The notes: a model not told the origin generated them from the sequence alone. Positions 34,614 through 44,026 are shown, counted from the stretch's first letter. The stretch is DNA of 64,000 nt from Streptomyces sp. NBC_00568 (GCF_026341855.1 NZ_JAPENW010000001.1:6811001-6875000), one strand, 5' to 3'. A program made the numbers and translations.

Positions 34614-35365
34614 GCGCCGGCCTCCCCAAGGAGGGCGTCCGACACGGACTTCACGCCGCCGTGCGCGGTCAGGCCGCCGTCGACGGCGATCTCCGCGCCG
34701 GTGATGAAGGAGGATTCGTTCGACAGGAGGAAGACGACCAGCGGGGCCACCTCGGCTGCGGTGCCGGTGCGCCCGAGCGGGGTCTCGCGGATGTTGGCTT
34801 CGCGGAAGGCCGGTGCGGCGGAGGCGGTCATCTCGGTCTCGATGTAGCCGGGGTGGATCGTGTTGACGCGGATGCCGCGCGGGCCGAGTTCCGTGGCCGC
34901 GGTCTTCGACAGGCCGCGCAGGGCCCATTTGCTGGTCGTGTAGGCGACCGGATAGTGAGCGGTGAGGGCCGCCGAGGAACCGACGTTCACGATCGATGAG
35001 CCGGGCGGCATGAGCGGGACGAGGTGCTGAATGCCGATCAACGGGCCGGCCACGTTGACCGCGTGGACCCGTGCCAGGTCGTCTGGGCGCACGTCGCCGA
35101 TGCGGGCCCGCCAGGTGATGCCGGCGTTGTTCACCAGGCCGTGGACCTGCCCGTACGCCTCCTTGAGTTCGGCGGCCAGTTCCTCCCAGTCCTTCTCGCT
35201 GGTGACGTCGAGGCGACGACAGTCCTCGGCGGATGCGACGTCGGTGGCGATGACGCGGGCTCCCTCCCGCACCAGTGCCTCGGCCTCGGCGGCCCCCTGG
35301 CCCCGGGCCGCTCCGGTGACCACGACGACCTTGCCGAGCAGCCTCTTGGGGTGCGGGTCGCTCAC
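34610..35365 (-). CDS. Short-chain dehydrogenase/reductase
   Basis: A 251-residue classical SDR starting at GTG. It has TGAARGQGAAEAEAL for cofactor binding, LVNNAGITWRA, the serine in VNVGSSAALTA and the catalytic YTTSK pair. The substrate is unknown; in this operon it probably oxidises or reduces a ring-cleavage intermediate with a hydroxyl group. Its start overlaps the upstream FAH-hydrolase stop, and its stop overlaps the next SDR start, showing tight translational coupling. Confidence 0.9.
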   Translation of the reverse strand: MSDPHPKRLLGKVVVVTGAARGQGAAEAEALVREGARVIATDVASAEDCRRLDVTSEKDWEELAAELKEAYGQVHGLVNNAGITWRARIGDVRPDDLARVHAVNVAGPLIGIQHLVPLMPPGSSIVNVGSSAALTAHYPVAYTTSKWALRGLSKTAATELGPRGIRVNTIHPGYIETEMTASAAPAFREANIRETPLGRTGTAAEVAPLVVFLLSNESSFITGAEIAVDGGLTAHGGVKSVSDALLGEAGA

Positions 35366-36333
35366 GGCCGCTCCCGGGAGCGGCGTCGGCCGGCGGGGAG
35401 TGCGATGGGTTCAGTGCCGGGAGCGACGGTGTTGGACACGGTGCCGATGCCCTCGACCGTGAGCGTGACGGTGTCGCCGGGCTTGAGCGGCGGAGGGGTC
35501 CGTTCTCCGCGTATGCCCCACAGTTCGGCGAGGCAGCCGCCGTTTCCGCAGGTGCCGGAGCCGAGCACGTCGCCCGGGACGACCCGGGTGCCGCGGGAGG
35601 CGTACGCGACCATTTCCTCGAACGTCCAGCTCATGTTGGACAGCAGATCCCTGCCGACGACCTCGCCGTTGACTTCGGCGGTGAGGGCCAGTCTCAGGAA
35701 GCCGTCGTCGTCCCGATGGCGCTCGAGCTCGTCGGCGGTGACCAGGTACGGGCCGAGGGTGGTGGCGGTGTCCTTTCCCTTGCACGGGCCGAGACCCACC
35801 TTCATCTCGGCGGACTGAAGGTCCCGTGCGGACCAGTCGTTGAAGACCGTGTAGCCGATGATGTGGTCGCGTGCCTGGTCGGGAGTGAGGTCGCGGCCTT
35901 CGCGGCCGATGACCGCGGCAACCTCCAGCTCGAAGTCCAGGACCGCGGAGCCCGGCGGCATCGGAATGTCGTCGCCGGACGCGTAGATCGCGTGCGGGTT
36001 GGTGAAATAGAAGGTGGGCGCGGTGTACCACTGTTCGGGCACGCCGCCTGTTCCCTCCACCGAGCGGCGTACGCCCTCGACATGCTCCTCGAACGTGACG
36101 AAGTCCCGCACGGAGGCGGGCTGAAGCGGTGGCAGCAGGCGCACCTGGGAGACGTGTGGGCCGGCCGGGACGTCGAGGGTGGCGGCACCGAGATCGAGGA
36201 GTGCGGGGAGACCGTCCCCGGCGCTGATGACCTCGGTCAACGAGCGGAGGCCGGGCACGGGATACAGCACGCCATCGGCGTCGACCACGGCGACGCGGGT
36301 TTGATGCTGGTGTTCGTAGGCGGCGAAGCGCAT
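35362..36333 (-). CDS. Fumarylacetoacetate hydrolase family protein
   Basis: A 323-residue FAH-fold hydrolase. It has the metal-binding acidic block VLDFELEVAAVIGREGRDL (E-x-E), the downstream NDWSARDLQ, the lysine in GLGPCKGKDTATTLGP and the C-terminal GSGTCGNGGCLAELWG. Such enzymes cleave C-C bonds in beta-diketone acids or hydrate/decarboxylate dienoic ring-cleavage products in the cytoplasm. It lies next to the extradiol dioxygenase and likely acts on its product or a later intermediate. Its length fits the two-domain FAH type. Confidence 0.88.
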   Translation of the reverse strand: MRFAAYEHQHQTRVAVVDADGVLYPVPGLRSLTEVISAGDGLPALLDLGAATLDVPAGPHVSQVRLLPPLQPASVRDFVTFEEHVEGVRRSVEGTGGVPEQWYTAPTFYFTNPHAIYASGDDIPMPPGSAVLDFELEVAAVIGREGRDLTPDQARDHIIGYTVFNDWSARDLQSAEMKVGLGPCKGKDTATTLGPYLVTADELERHRDDDGFLRLALTAEVNGEVVGRDLLSNMSWTFEEMVAYASRGTRVVPGDVLGSGTCGNGGCLAELWGIRGERTPPPLKPGDTVTLTVEGIGTVSNTVAPGTEPIALPAGRRRSRERP

Positions 36334-36424
36334 GAGCAGCTCCTGGCTGGGGCTGGGCCCGAGGCGCGGCGCCGTGTGTCAGGGCAGGTGACAGGCTGCC
36401 GCGCCCCGGGAGTTCGGAGAGGGA

Positions 36425-37363
36425 TCAGACCGGCGGGGCGACGAAGCAGCCGCGGTCGGGGTCGTTGAAGGACTCCTTTGCGACCAGCTCGTTCATCGGG
36501 TTGGCGGTGCCCCACTGGTCGGTGACCTCGGGCTGGGAGAAGTCGTAGACGTGCGGGTGCCAGGTGTCCTCGTCCAGGCATTCCAGCTCGGTCGTGTACT
36601 CGACGGTGTTGCCGTGCGGGTCGAGGAAGTACGTGAAGGTGTTGTCGCCGGCCATGTGACGGCCGGGGCCCCAGATCTTCTTGAAGCCGGCGCGGATCAC
36701 ACGGCCGGAGCCGCGCATGTACTCGTCGATGCCGCGCATTTCGAACGACACGTGGTGCAGGGAGGCGTGCGGTCCCTTCGCCAGTGCCATCGAGTGGTGC
36801 TGGTTGGAGATCCGCATGAAGTGCATGACCTCGCCCATGTGCGGCGAGCTCAGGGTGTCGGAGAGCCGGAAGCCGAGGTGCCGCTCGTACCACTCCTTCG
36901 TCCGGTCCAGATCCGGGGAGTTGAGCACGACGTGGGACAGCTTGACCGGGATCGACTCCTTCTCCTCGATCTTGCGGTGCTGCCGTACCGTCACGTCGGC
37001 AGAGACCTCGATGGTCCGGCCGTCCACGTCGAAGAAGCGGAAGCCGTAACCCCCGCCGGGTGTGTCCACCTTGCCCGGCTGCGTGATCAACCGCACGCCA
37101 CCGGAGAGGAGTTGCTCTGCGAGAGTGTCCACGTCAGCCGGCGAAGCGGCACCGTAGGAGACGAGGTCGAGGCGCTTCTCCTCGGCCTTGCGCAGCCTGA
37201 TGACGTACTGCTCGGGGGAGCCCTCGGCGGCGAGGAAAGAGATCTCGGAGTCCTCGGCGACCTTGGTCAGACCCCAGACACCCGCGTAGAAGTCGAGCTG
37301 CTTGTCGTAGTCGGGCACGGCCAGGTCGACGTGCCGCAGATGGGTGAGCAGTCGTGCGCTCAT
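36425..37363 (-). CDS. Extradiol ring-cleavage dioxygenase (VOC fold)
   Basis: A 312-residue type I extradiol dioxygenase with two vicinal-oxygen-chelate domains. The Fe(II) ligands are visible in the C-terminal domain: His144 in KLSHVVLNSPD, His203 or His204 in SLHHVSFEM and Glu255 in GNTVEYTTE. It opens a catechol-type ring next to the diol to give a meta-cleavage product. The best match by feel is to catechol 2,3-dioxygenase-like enzymes of the 310-residue class. It sits between the amidohydrolase and FAH genes, where its product would be processed. Confidence 0.9.
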   Translation of the reverse strand: MSARLLTHLRHVDLAVPDYDKQLDFYAGVWGLTKVAEDSEISFLAAEGSPEQYVIRLRKAEEKRLDLVSYGAASPADVDTLAEQLLSGGVRLITQPGKVDTPGGGYGFRFFDVDGRTIEVSADVTVRQHRKIEEKESIPVKLSHVVLNSPDLDRTKEWYERHLGFRLSDTLSSPHMGEVMHFMRISNQHHSMALAKGPHASLHHVSFEMRGIDEYMRGSGRVIRAGFKKIWGPGRHMAGDNTFTYFLDPHGNTVEYTTELECLDEDTWHPHVYDFSQPEVTDQWGTANPMNELVAKESFNDPDRGCFVAPPV

Positions 37364-37375
37364 GAGGGTTCCTCC

Positions 37376-38380
37376 TCAGGACAGGGTCAGATTGAGCAGG
37401 GCGGAGGCGGTACCGCCCCGGATGGCCTCGAAGTCGGCCTCGGGGACACGTGCGGCGCGCAGAGCGCCCACGGGGTCCTTCGTGCCCATGTCGAAGGGGA
37501 AGTCGGAGCCGAGCAGGACACGGTCGGGCCCGGCGACCCGGATCAGCTCCCGCAGGACGGACGGGTCGTGGACGAGCGAGTCGAAGTACAGGCGCTTCAG
37601 ATAGCTGCTGGGCGGATGAGCGCAGCCGGAAGCCGCGTCGGTGCGGGCGGACCAGGCGTGGTCGGAGCGGCCGATGTGAGTCGGCAGATAGCCACCGCCG
37701 TGGGCGGCGATCACCTTCAGCCCCGGGTGACGGTCGAGCACTCCCGAGAAGATCAGGTGCGACAGTGCCACGGCGTTCTCCGTGGGCTGGCCCACGGTGT
37801 TGGACAGGTACCACTGGTCCAGGCGCTCGTCCAGCGTGCATCCGAAGGGGTGCAGGAAGATGACGGCGCCGGTCTCCTCCGCTCGCGACCAGAACGGCTC
37901 GTAGGCCGGGTCGGACAGTTCCAGGCCCGGAGCGTGGCTCGAGATCTCCACCCCGGCCAGGCCCTGTTCCAGCGCGTGATCGAGCGCCCCCACCGTGTGG
38001 TCCGGGTGCTGGAGCGGCACCAACCCGAGGCCGCGCAGCCTGTTCGGAGCGGCTGAACAGTGCCTGGCTGTTGCCTCGTTGGCCAGCCGGTACAGCTTCT
38101 CGGCCGTCTCCTCGTCCGTCCAGTAGTGGTAGTGCGAGGGTGAGGGGCTGACGAGCTGGACGTCCACGCCCTGTGCGTCCATCGCGGCCAGCCGTGCGGC
38201 CGGGTCGGTGAGCCGCGGGATGCGCTCGCGCACCATGGGGCCGCTGACCGCGAGGGCCGCGGGGCCGTTGCGCCGGGCATCCAGCGCTCGCGCCATCGCC
38301 AGTCCGGGCAGGCCGTCGACGAGGGAGTCGACTTCGGGCAGCAGCACGTGAGCGTGGACGTCGACGGTCCGTGAGGTCAC
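37376..38380 (-). CDS. Amidohydrolase-family hydrolase/decarboxylase (ACMSD-like)
   Basis: A 334-residue TIM-barrel metalloenzyme starting at GTG. Metal-binding and catalytic blocks are VDVHAHVLLPE, FLHPFG, VIAAHGGGYLP and GSDFPFDMG, in the amidohydrolase-2 order. Relatives decarboxylate 2-amino-3-carboxymuconate semialdehyde, 5-carboxyvanillate or resorcylate, or hydrolyse ring-cleavage products, so it probably decarboxylates or hydrolyses an aromatic or dienoic acid. Its start overlaps the FAD-monooxygenase stop (GTGA). It is 12 bp from the dioxygenase gene. Confidence 0.88.
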   Translation of the reverse strand: MTSRTVDVHAHVLLPEVDSLVDGLPGLAMARALDARRNGPAALAVSGPMVRERIPRLTDPAARLAAMDAQGVDVQLVSPSPSHYHYWTDEETAEKLYRLANEATARHCSAAPNRLRGLGLVPLQHPDHTVGALDHALEQGLAGVEISSHAPGLELSDPAYEPFWSRAEETGAVIFLHPFGCTLDERLDQWYLSNTVGQPTENAVALSHLIFSGVLDRHPGLKVIAAHGGGYLPTHIGRSDHAWSARTDAASGCAHPPSSYLKRLYFDSLVHDPSVLRELIRVAGPDRVLLGSDFPFDMGTKDPVGALRAARVPEADFEAIRGGTASALLNLTLS

Positions 38381-39507
38381 GGCAGCTCCCTGAGCATCGT
38401 CATCGTGCGGCCCATCAGACCGGGTACGTCCGCGTCGCGTACGCCGTCGAGCTGCCACTGCCCGATCTGCACGGACGCCTCAACCACCGGACGGACGCGG
38501 GCGATACGCCGGTCGTAGTACGCCTGGAAGAGCGCGTCGTCCCAGACCTCGGTGCTGGTCAGCAGACGCGAGAGCACCCACGCGTCCTCCAGGGACAGGG
38601 CGGCGCCCTGCGCGAGAGTGGGCGGACAGCAGTGGGCGGCGTCGCCGACGAGGACCACACGGCCCCGGTGCCAGGAGCCCTCGACCAGCATCCGGTCGAA
38701 CCAGGTGTAGTTGACCTTCGCCGGATCGGTGATGTGCTCGGTGATCTCCGGCCAGAATCCTCCGTAGGCGGCGGCGAGGCCGCGCATCTCGTCGGCGTAG
38801 GACTCCGGCGGGATCGACGCCCGGTCGCGATGGGCCTCGACCACGTAGGCGTAGATCGTGGTGTCGCTCGTCGGACAGTAACCGGCGATGTAGGCCGGAC
38901 CGCCGTAGGCGAGATCCGTGCGGGTGACGTCGGCCGGCCGGGGGACGGCGACGCGCCAGATGGCCATGCCGGTGGGTTCCGGCTTGGCGGTGATGCCGAT
39001 GGCCGCGCGGGTGGTGGAACCCAGTCCGTCGGCGGCGATCACCAGGTCGTAGCGGCCCTCGGTGCCGTCGGTGAAGCGCGCGCTCACCCCTGTGCCGTCC
39101 TGCTCCAGCTGCTCGACCCGGGTGCCGAGGCGCACCGATGCGCCGCTGGCACGGACGGCGTCGATCAGGATGCGCTGCAGCCGGGGGCGCTGCATGCCGA
39201 CGGTGGCGGGCAGGTCGTCGCCGCCGGTTCGAATGTCGCGTGCGACGTGCAGGACCGTTCCGTCGGGAGCGGTGATGCCGACGGATCCGAAACCGAAACC
39301 GGACGCGCTGACCTCCTCCCACACGCCCAGTTCGCGCAGCACACGCAAGGCGTTGCCCTGCAGGGTGATGCCTGAACCGGCGGTGGCGTTCCAGTCGTCC
39401 TTCGCCTCGATCAGGTCAACGGTCAGACCGGCCCGGCGCAGCAGAATGGTCATGGCGTTTCCGGCAGCGCCACCACCGATCACCAGGACCGTGCGGGCTG
39501 TGCTCAT
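38377..39507 (-). CDS. FAD-dependent aromatic monooxygenase
   Basis: A 376-residue class A flavin monooxygenase. The FAD-binding GGGAAGNAMTILLRRAGLTVDLIEA lies at the N-terminus, the DG motif in YDLVIAADGLGSTTRAAIG, and the second FAD motif in GRVVLVGDAAHCCPPTLAQGAALSLEDA. It would hydroxylate a phenolic ring using NAD(P)H and oxygen, producing the vicinal diol needed by the extradiol dioxygenase two genes on. The start at 39507 follows GGAG. It is a good candidate for the committing step of the operon. Confidence 0.9.
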   Translation of the reverse strand: MSTARTVLVIGGGAAGNAMTILLRRAGLTVDLIEAKDDWNATAGSGITLQGNALRVLRELGVWEEVSASGFGFGSVGITAPDGTVLHVARDIRTGGDDLPATVGMQRPRLQRILIDAVRASGASVRLGTRVEQLEQDGTGVSARFTDGTEGRYDLVIAADGLGSTTRAAIGITAKPEPTGMAIWRVAVPRPADVTRTDLAYGGPAYIAGYCPTSDTTIYAYVVEAHRDRASIPPESYADEMRGLAAAYGGFWPEITEHITDPAKVNYTWFDRMLVEGSWHRGRVVLVGDAAHCCPPTLAQGAALSLEDAWVLSRLLTSTEVWDDALFQAYYDRRIARVRPVVEASVQIGQWQLDGVRDADVPGLMGRTMTMLRELP

Positions 39508-39530
39508 GGAGGACTCCCTTGCTGAGCGCG

Positions 39531-40496
39531 TCACTTGATCGCGATCGGGTTGACGGGGGAACCGACAGCGCCGGTGATGCGCAGGGGCGCGGCGGCGAGC
39601 AGGAACTCGTACACCCCGTCCGCCGCGCAGTCCTCGGCCAGGGCTTCCAGGTCCCACATCTCACCGATGAGGAGGCCGATATTGGGTATCGCGACCTGGT
39701 GCAGGGGCTGGAAGGCGTTCTCGAACTCGTTGGGACGGACCTCGAAGCCCCAGGTGTCCGTGGCGATCGCCGCGATCTCGGTGCCGTGGAGCCAGCCGGC
39801 CGTGGTGAAGGAAAGCCCCGGCGCGGGTCCGCCGGCGTAGTCGCCCCACCCGTCTCGGCGTACCCGGGTCAGCTGACCGGTACGTATCAGCACGATGTCA
39901 CCGCGTCCCACGCTCACGCCGTGCGCTTCCGCTGTGGCGGACAGGTGCTCCTCGGTGATGGCGAATCCGTCGGGCAACTCGCCGGCGATGCCCACGACCC
40001 GTCCCACGTCCAGGAGCACGCCGCGTCCGGCGACATGGGGAGCCATGTGCTCGATGCCGGTGACCAGGTCGCCGTCGGAGGTGACGACCTTCTCGGCCGC
40101 GCGACCGTTCCACGCCTTGCCGTGGTCGAAGATGTGCCCGAGCCCGTCCCATTGCGTGGAGCACTGGAGCGGCATGGCGATCACGTCGTCGGCGCCGCCG
40201 ATGCCGTGCGGGAAGCCCTGGTGGCCGAGCGCGGCGTCGGTGCCGGTGTCCAGCATCGTGTGCACCGGGTTGGTGCGCCGCCGCCAGCCCTTCTGCGGGC
40301 CGTTCATGTCGAAGGACTGCGACAGGGAGAAGCTGGTCCCGCGCCGGACGAGACCGGCACCTTCGCGTCGCTTTCCCTCGTCCAGGAAGTTCAGTGTGCC
40401 GAGCCGGTCGTCCTCGCCCCAGCGGCCCCAGTTGGAGTACGTCTTGGCCGCCAGCGCGATCGCGCCTTCCGGATCGCGGGGATCGACGGCCGTCAT
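39531..40496 (-). CDS. Cyclase-family (kynurenine-formamidase-like) metal hydrolase
   Basis: A 321-residue protein of the cyclase family. The metal-binding region reads STQWDGLGHIFDHGKAWNG, the actinobacterial variant of the family's HxGTHxDxPxH motif, and GRGVLLDVGR and GDIVLIRTGQ are typical core strands. Family members hydrolyse amides or lactones or isomerise polyketide-like substrates. In ring-cleavage operons they often hydrolyse cleavage products; the exact reaction is open. The start at 40496 overlaps the upstream FAH stop (ATGA). Confidence 0.85.
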   Translation of the reverse strand: MTAVDPRDPEGAIALAAKTYSNWGRWGEDDRLGTLNFLDEGKRREGAGLVRRGTSFSLSQSFDMNGPQKGWRRRTNPVHTMLDTGTDAALGHQGFPHGIGGADDVIAMPLQCSTQWDGLGHIFDHGKAWNGRAAEKVVTSDGDLVTGIEHMAPHVAGRGVLLDVGRVVGIAGELPDGFAITEEHLSATAEAHGVSVGRGDIVLIRTGQLTRVRRDGWGDYAGGPAPGLSFTTAGWLHGTEIAAIATDTWGFEVRPNEFENAFQPLHQVAIPNIGLLIGEMWDLEALAEDCAADGVYEFLLAAAPLRITGAVGSPVNPIAIK

Positions 40497-41494
40497 GCCT
40501 TCGCCTCCGCCACACATCGGGTGCTCTGGACGCCGAGCCCGGTGACCGAGCCCTCCATCACATCGCCGTCGCGCAGAAGGCGGCCCCAGTGCATGCCGTT
40601 GCCGGCCGGGCTGCCCGTGAGCACAAGATCACCCGGGAGGAGATGGGCCGTCCGCGAGGCGTACGACACCATCCGCGCGACCTTGAAGATCATGTCCTTG
40701 GTGGACTCGTCCTGCATGGTTTCGCCGTTGAGCTTCAGCGTCACACGCAGGTCGTCAGGGTCGGCGATGGACTCGGCGGGCACGATCCACGGGCCGAGCG
40801 GTGTGAAGCCGGGCGCGTTCTTGCTGCGCAGCCAGTCGGTGCCGATCTGCGGCATGTCCCTGCGGAAGACGGTCGACCGGTCGGTCAGATCGTTGGCGAT
40901 CGTGTAGCCCGCGATGTGCGCGGATGCCTCCGCGACGGACACCTGGTACGCGGGGCGGCCGATCACGACCGCCAGTTCCAGTTCCCAGTCCGGCTTCTCG
41001 GCCCAGGCGGGCAGCACGACGTCGTCGTAGGGACCCGTGATCGCACTGGGCAGGCCGATGAACACGTACGGCAGGTCCTCGGTAGCCCGCCGGTCCATGA
41101 TCTCGGCCGCTTCCGCTCGCCGTTCGGCCTCGGAGCGGTCATCGCCGGGGGCGCGGTGGGCGACGTGCAGGTCGATCACGTGCTGCCGGTAGTTCGCACC
41201 TGACTGGAAGACCTGGCGCGGTTCGACCGGGGCGTGCACGTGAAGGTCCGTGATCGGCGTGCGGCTGACGCCGGTGTCGGCGGCCAGGGTACGCAGCTGC
41301 GGCAGGGTCTTGTCCCAGCGATCCAGCAGGCTCAGCACGGTCAGCTGTTCGTCACCCAGTGCGGCCCGAAGGTCGAGGGCGTTGCCGTCCGGCGTGACGA
41401 GAGCGGGAAAGCGGGGCCCGTCGGGGGCCGAGAGAGTCGCGAGGGCGAACGGTCCGGCGAAGAGTGCGGACGCGGATTCAGGTTTCACGGACAT
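40493..41494 (-). CDS. Fumarylacetoacetate hydrolase family protein
   Basis: A 333-residue FAH-fold protein, first gene of the leftward aromatic operon. It has DWELELAVVIGRPAYQVS for metal binding, NDLTDRSTVFRRD, and the C-terminal LLPGDLVLTGSPAGNGMHWGRLL. It differs substantially from the second FAH gene at 35362-36333, so the two probably act on different steps. It is divergent from the LysR gene, with a 19-bp inverted repeat in the promoter gap. Confidence 0.88.
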   Translation of the reverse strand: MSVKPESASALFAGPFALATLSAPDGPRFPALVTPDGNALDLRAALGDEQLTVLSLLDRWDKTLPQLRTLAADTGVSRTPITDLHVHAPVEPRQVFQSGANYRQHVIDLHVAHRAPGDDRSEAERRAEAAEIMDRRATEDLPYVFIGLPSAITGPYDDVVLPAWAEKPDWELELAVVIGRPAYQVSVAEASAHIAGYTIANDLTDRSTVFRRDMPQIGTDWLRSKNAPGFTPLGPWIVPAESIADPDDLRVTLKLNGETMQDESTKDMIFKVARMVSYASRTAHLLPGDLVLTGSPAGNGMHWGRLLRDGDVMEGSVTGLGVQSTRCVAEAKA

Positions 41495-41556
41495 GTCCTC
41501 CTGATTGCGGTGGGACTAATCTGGACCCCGCACCACCGATCAGGGAAATCGATTCT

Positions 41557-41575
41557 ATGGATGCAATGCATCCAT
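41557..41575. promoter_or_regulatory. 19-bp inverted repeat ATGGATGCAATGCATCCAT, LysR operator
   Basis: Perfect 9-base arms flank one central base. It lies between the divergent starts of the FAH gene (41494) and lysR (41621), where LysR-type regulators bind. A related ATCCA-N5-TGGAT repeat lies at 42611-42625 before the MFS gene, suggesting both units answer to this LysR. Confidence 0.75.
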
Positions 41576-41620
41576 CTCGTGGATTGCTCCGGGTCGGCAT
41601 CGCTCTGCAGAGGAACTTTC

Positions 41621-42544
41621 ATGAACCTGGCCCGCTTGGATCTCAACCTCGTCGTCGCTCTGCGCGCCCTGCTGGAGGAGCGCAACGTCACCCGTGCCGG
41701 GCAGCGTGTCGGCCTCAGCCAGCCTGCGATGAGCGCTGCCCTCTCCCGGCTGCGCCGGCACTTCGACGACGACCTGCTCGCCCGAGTCGGCGGCCACTAC
41801 GAGCTGACCGCGCTGGGGCAGGTCCTTCTGGACCGCACCTCGACCGCCTATGACGTGCTGGAACGCCTCTTCGCCAGCCAGGCCTACTTCGACCCGGCCA
41901 AGGAGAACCGGGAATTCAAGCTGATGGCGTCCGACTACGCCGTGGCGATCTTCGGCACCGAGCTGGCTCGCGTGATCCATGAGGAAGCTCCCGGGATCCG
42001 GCTGCGCTTCTCCCAGACCCCGACGACCGTGGTGGACGACACCGCCACCCTGCTGAGCGCCAGCGACGGTCTGTTCATGCCGCACGGCGTCATCAGCGAC
42101 TTCCCCGCCACCGACCTCTATGACGACCGCTGGGTCTTCCTCGTCGCGCGGGACCACCCGAGCGTCGACGACCGGCTCACCCGCAAGGACCTGGCCCGGC
42201 TTCCCTGGGTGACGTACCAGCGAACGTACGACGCCCCAGCAGTACGCCAGCTCGGCATGCTGGGCATCGAACCGCGGGTCGAAGTCTCCGTCGACAGCTT
42301 CCAGTCGCTGCCGCTGCTGGTCGCAGGCACCCGGCGCATCGCGCTGGTCCAGGCGCGTATGGCCCGGATGATGGAACCCATCGCCGCCGTCAAGGTGGTG
42401 GAGCCGCCCTATGAAGCCGTACCGCTGAGAGAGGCACTGTGGTGGCACCCGGTGCACACGCATGACGCGGCACACATCTGGCTGCGTGATACCGCCGCGC
42501 GCGTCGGAGCCCGTCTGGCCCCCGGAGCTGAGCGGCACCTCTGA
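41621..42544 (+). CDS. LysR-type transcriptional regulator
   Basis: A 307-residue regulator with the N-terminal winged helix (MNLARLDLNLVVALRALLEE, then GLSQPAMSAALSRLRRHFDDDLL) and a periplasmic-binding-like effector domain. The fold resembles the NodD/NahR branch of the family, which respond to flavonoids and aromatic acids. That likeness is from memory and unproven. It is divergent from the ten-gene aromatic operon and probably activates it when an aromatic inducer is bound. The start at 41621 follows AGAGGAAC. Confidence 0.9.
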   Translation: MNLARLDLNLVVALRALLEERNVTRAGQRVGLSQPAMSAALSRLRRHFDDDLLARVGGHYELTALGQVLLDRTSTAYDVLERLFASQAYFDPAKENREFKLMASDYAVAIFGTELARVIHEEAPGIRLRFSQTPTTVVDDTATLLSASDGLFMPHGVISDFPATDLYDDRWVFLVARDHPSVDDRLTRKDLARLPWVTYQRTYDAPAVRQLGMLGIEPRVEVSVDSFQSLPLLVAGTRRIALVQARMARMMEPIAAVKVVEPPYEAVPLREALWWHPVHTHDAAHIWLRDTAARVGARLAPGAERHL

Positions 42545-42610
42545 CCCACCTGCTGTAACGGCCCATTGGGCGGGAGGTCGCTGAAGCCCGGCGCAGCCAA
42601 TGACATCACC

Positions 42611-42625
42611 ATCCACACGATGGAT
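42611..42625. promoter_or_regulatory. ATCCA-N5-TGGAT inverted repeat upstream of the MFS gene
   Basis: Five-base arms matching the core of the LysR operator at 41557-41575 lie in the 255-bp gap between lysR and the MFS transporter. It is a candidate second LysR site; the match is short. Confidence 0.4.
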
Positions 42626-42799
42626 CGAGGGCATCGGCAACTTGGATGACGTGAGGGGTGGGCAGGCCGAGACCCGGAACGCATAGTCGTGGGACACCAC
42701 CGCGCCCGTGAGCCGACTGCGGGGGCCGCCCGCACAGCCCGTCCGGCCCGGTCCGCTACACGGCGCTCCTCCCTTCCTCACGTCCCACGGAGTGCCGCC

Positions 42800-44026
42800 A
42801 TGCCCGCTTCCGCTGCCCTGCCCGCTCACGGACGTACGGGGGACCCGGCCGTCTGGGGCAGGCTGCCCGCCGTGCTGCTGATGGCCGGCAGCTGCCTGCC
42901 GATCCTGGGAGCTGTCCTCATCGCTCCGGTCCTGCCACGCATGCAGGACGCCTTCCAGCACGTCCCGGGCAGCGCCGCTCTCGTCCCGCTCGTGCTCACC
43001 GTCCCGGCCCTCTCCCTGGCCGTGCTCGCCCCGTTCGCCGGTGTCCTCGTCGACCGGCTCGGCCGCAAGCGCCTGCTGGTCGTAGCCACGGTGCTGTACG
43101 CGCTGTTCGGCACCGCACCCCTGTGGCTGGGCTCGCTCGTAGGCATCCTGCTCAGCCGTGTCCTGGTGGGTGTCGCCGAAGCGGCCATCATGACGTGCTG
43201 CACCACGCTGATCGGCGACTACTACAGCGGACGGACCCGTGACCGGTACCTCGCCCTGCAGACCATGTGCGCATCGGCGTCCGCCACACTCTTCTTCGTC
43301 CTTGGCGGAGCCCTCGGCTCGATCGGCTGGAGGGCGCCCTTCTGGCTGTACGCCGTCGGCCTGCTGCTCGCTCCGGCCATGGCCAGGGTGCTGCCCACTC
43401 CGAATCCGACGGCCGAGCCGGCAACAGCCGGCCAACACCCCTTCCCACTGCGGCGCATGGCGGGGATCTGTCTGCTGACCGTCTTCGGCGCGATGGTCTT
43501 CTACACCGTGCCCGTGGAGATGTCGTATCTCATGGACGACCTGGGCGTGCGGTCCACCGGAGTGGTGGGTGCGGTCACGGCGCTGGCCAGCGCGGCCACC
43601 GTCCTGGGCTCGGTGCTCTTCACCAGGCTCACCGATCGGCCACGCCGCCGTATGCCGGCCCTCTTCCTCCTGTGCGCCGTGGGCTTTCTGCTGATGGGGG
43701 CGACGGACCACGTCGCCCTTGTCATCGTCGGCGCCGTCGTCAACTGCGTCGGTACGGGGCTGCTTCTTCCCTCCCTGCTGACGCTGGCGCTGTCCCGGCT
43801 CGATTTCGCCGATCGCGGGCGTGGCACCGGTCTGTGGACGGCGGCTTTCTTCCTGGGTGAATTCGCCTGCCCGCTCGCCCTGCTGGCCGCCAAGGGCATG
43901 CTGGGCACGCTGGCCTCGGCCGTCGTGCTGCTCGGCCTGCTCACGATGCTGGTCTCGGCCGCGCTGCTTCCCCTGACCCGCCGATCACCGAAGACGCTGC
44001 CCCGGCATGTTCCCGAAAGCATCTGA
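42800..44026 (+). CDS. MFS transporter, probable aromatic acid importer
   Basis: A 408-residue membrane protein with about twelve hydrophobic segments. The loop motif between segments 2 and 3, FAGVLVDRLGRKRLL, is the MFS signature. It is read from the ATG at 42800 (MPASAALPAHG); an ATG 111 bases upstream would add an Arg/Ala-rich tail unlike any MFS start. It follows lysR and lies beside the aromatic operon, so uptake of the aromatic substrate (or export of a toxic intermediate) is likely. It converges on the LacI gene with only 10 bp between stops. Confidence 0.88.
   Translation: MPASAALPAHGRTGDPAVWGRLPAVLLMAGSCLPILGAVLIAPVLPRMQDAFQHVPGSAALVPLVLTVPALSLAVLAPFAGVLVDRLGRKRLLVVATVLYALFGTAPLWLGSLVGILLSRVLVGVAEAAIMTCCTTLIGDYYSGRTRDRYLALQTMCASASATLFFVLGGALGSIGWRAPFWLYAVGLLLAPAMARVLPTPNPTAEPATAGQHPFPLRRMAGICLLTVFGAMVFYTVPVEMSYLMDDLGVRSTGVVGAVTALASAATVLGSVLFTRLTDRPRRRMPALFLLCAVGFLLMGATDHVALVIVGAVVNCVGTGLLLPSLLTLALSRLDFADRGRGTGLWTAAFFLGEFACPLALLAAKGMLGTLASAVVLLGLLTMLVSAALLPLTRRSPKTLPRHVPESI

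Noticed and set aside
41555..43711. 718-residue minus-strand open frame over lysR and the MFS gene
   Set aside because: It is antisense to two well-supported genes and rich in His, Gly and Arg, as typical of high-GC shadow frames.
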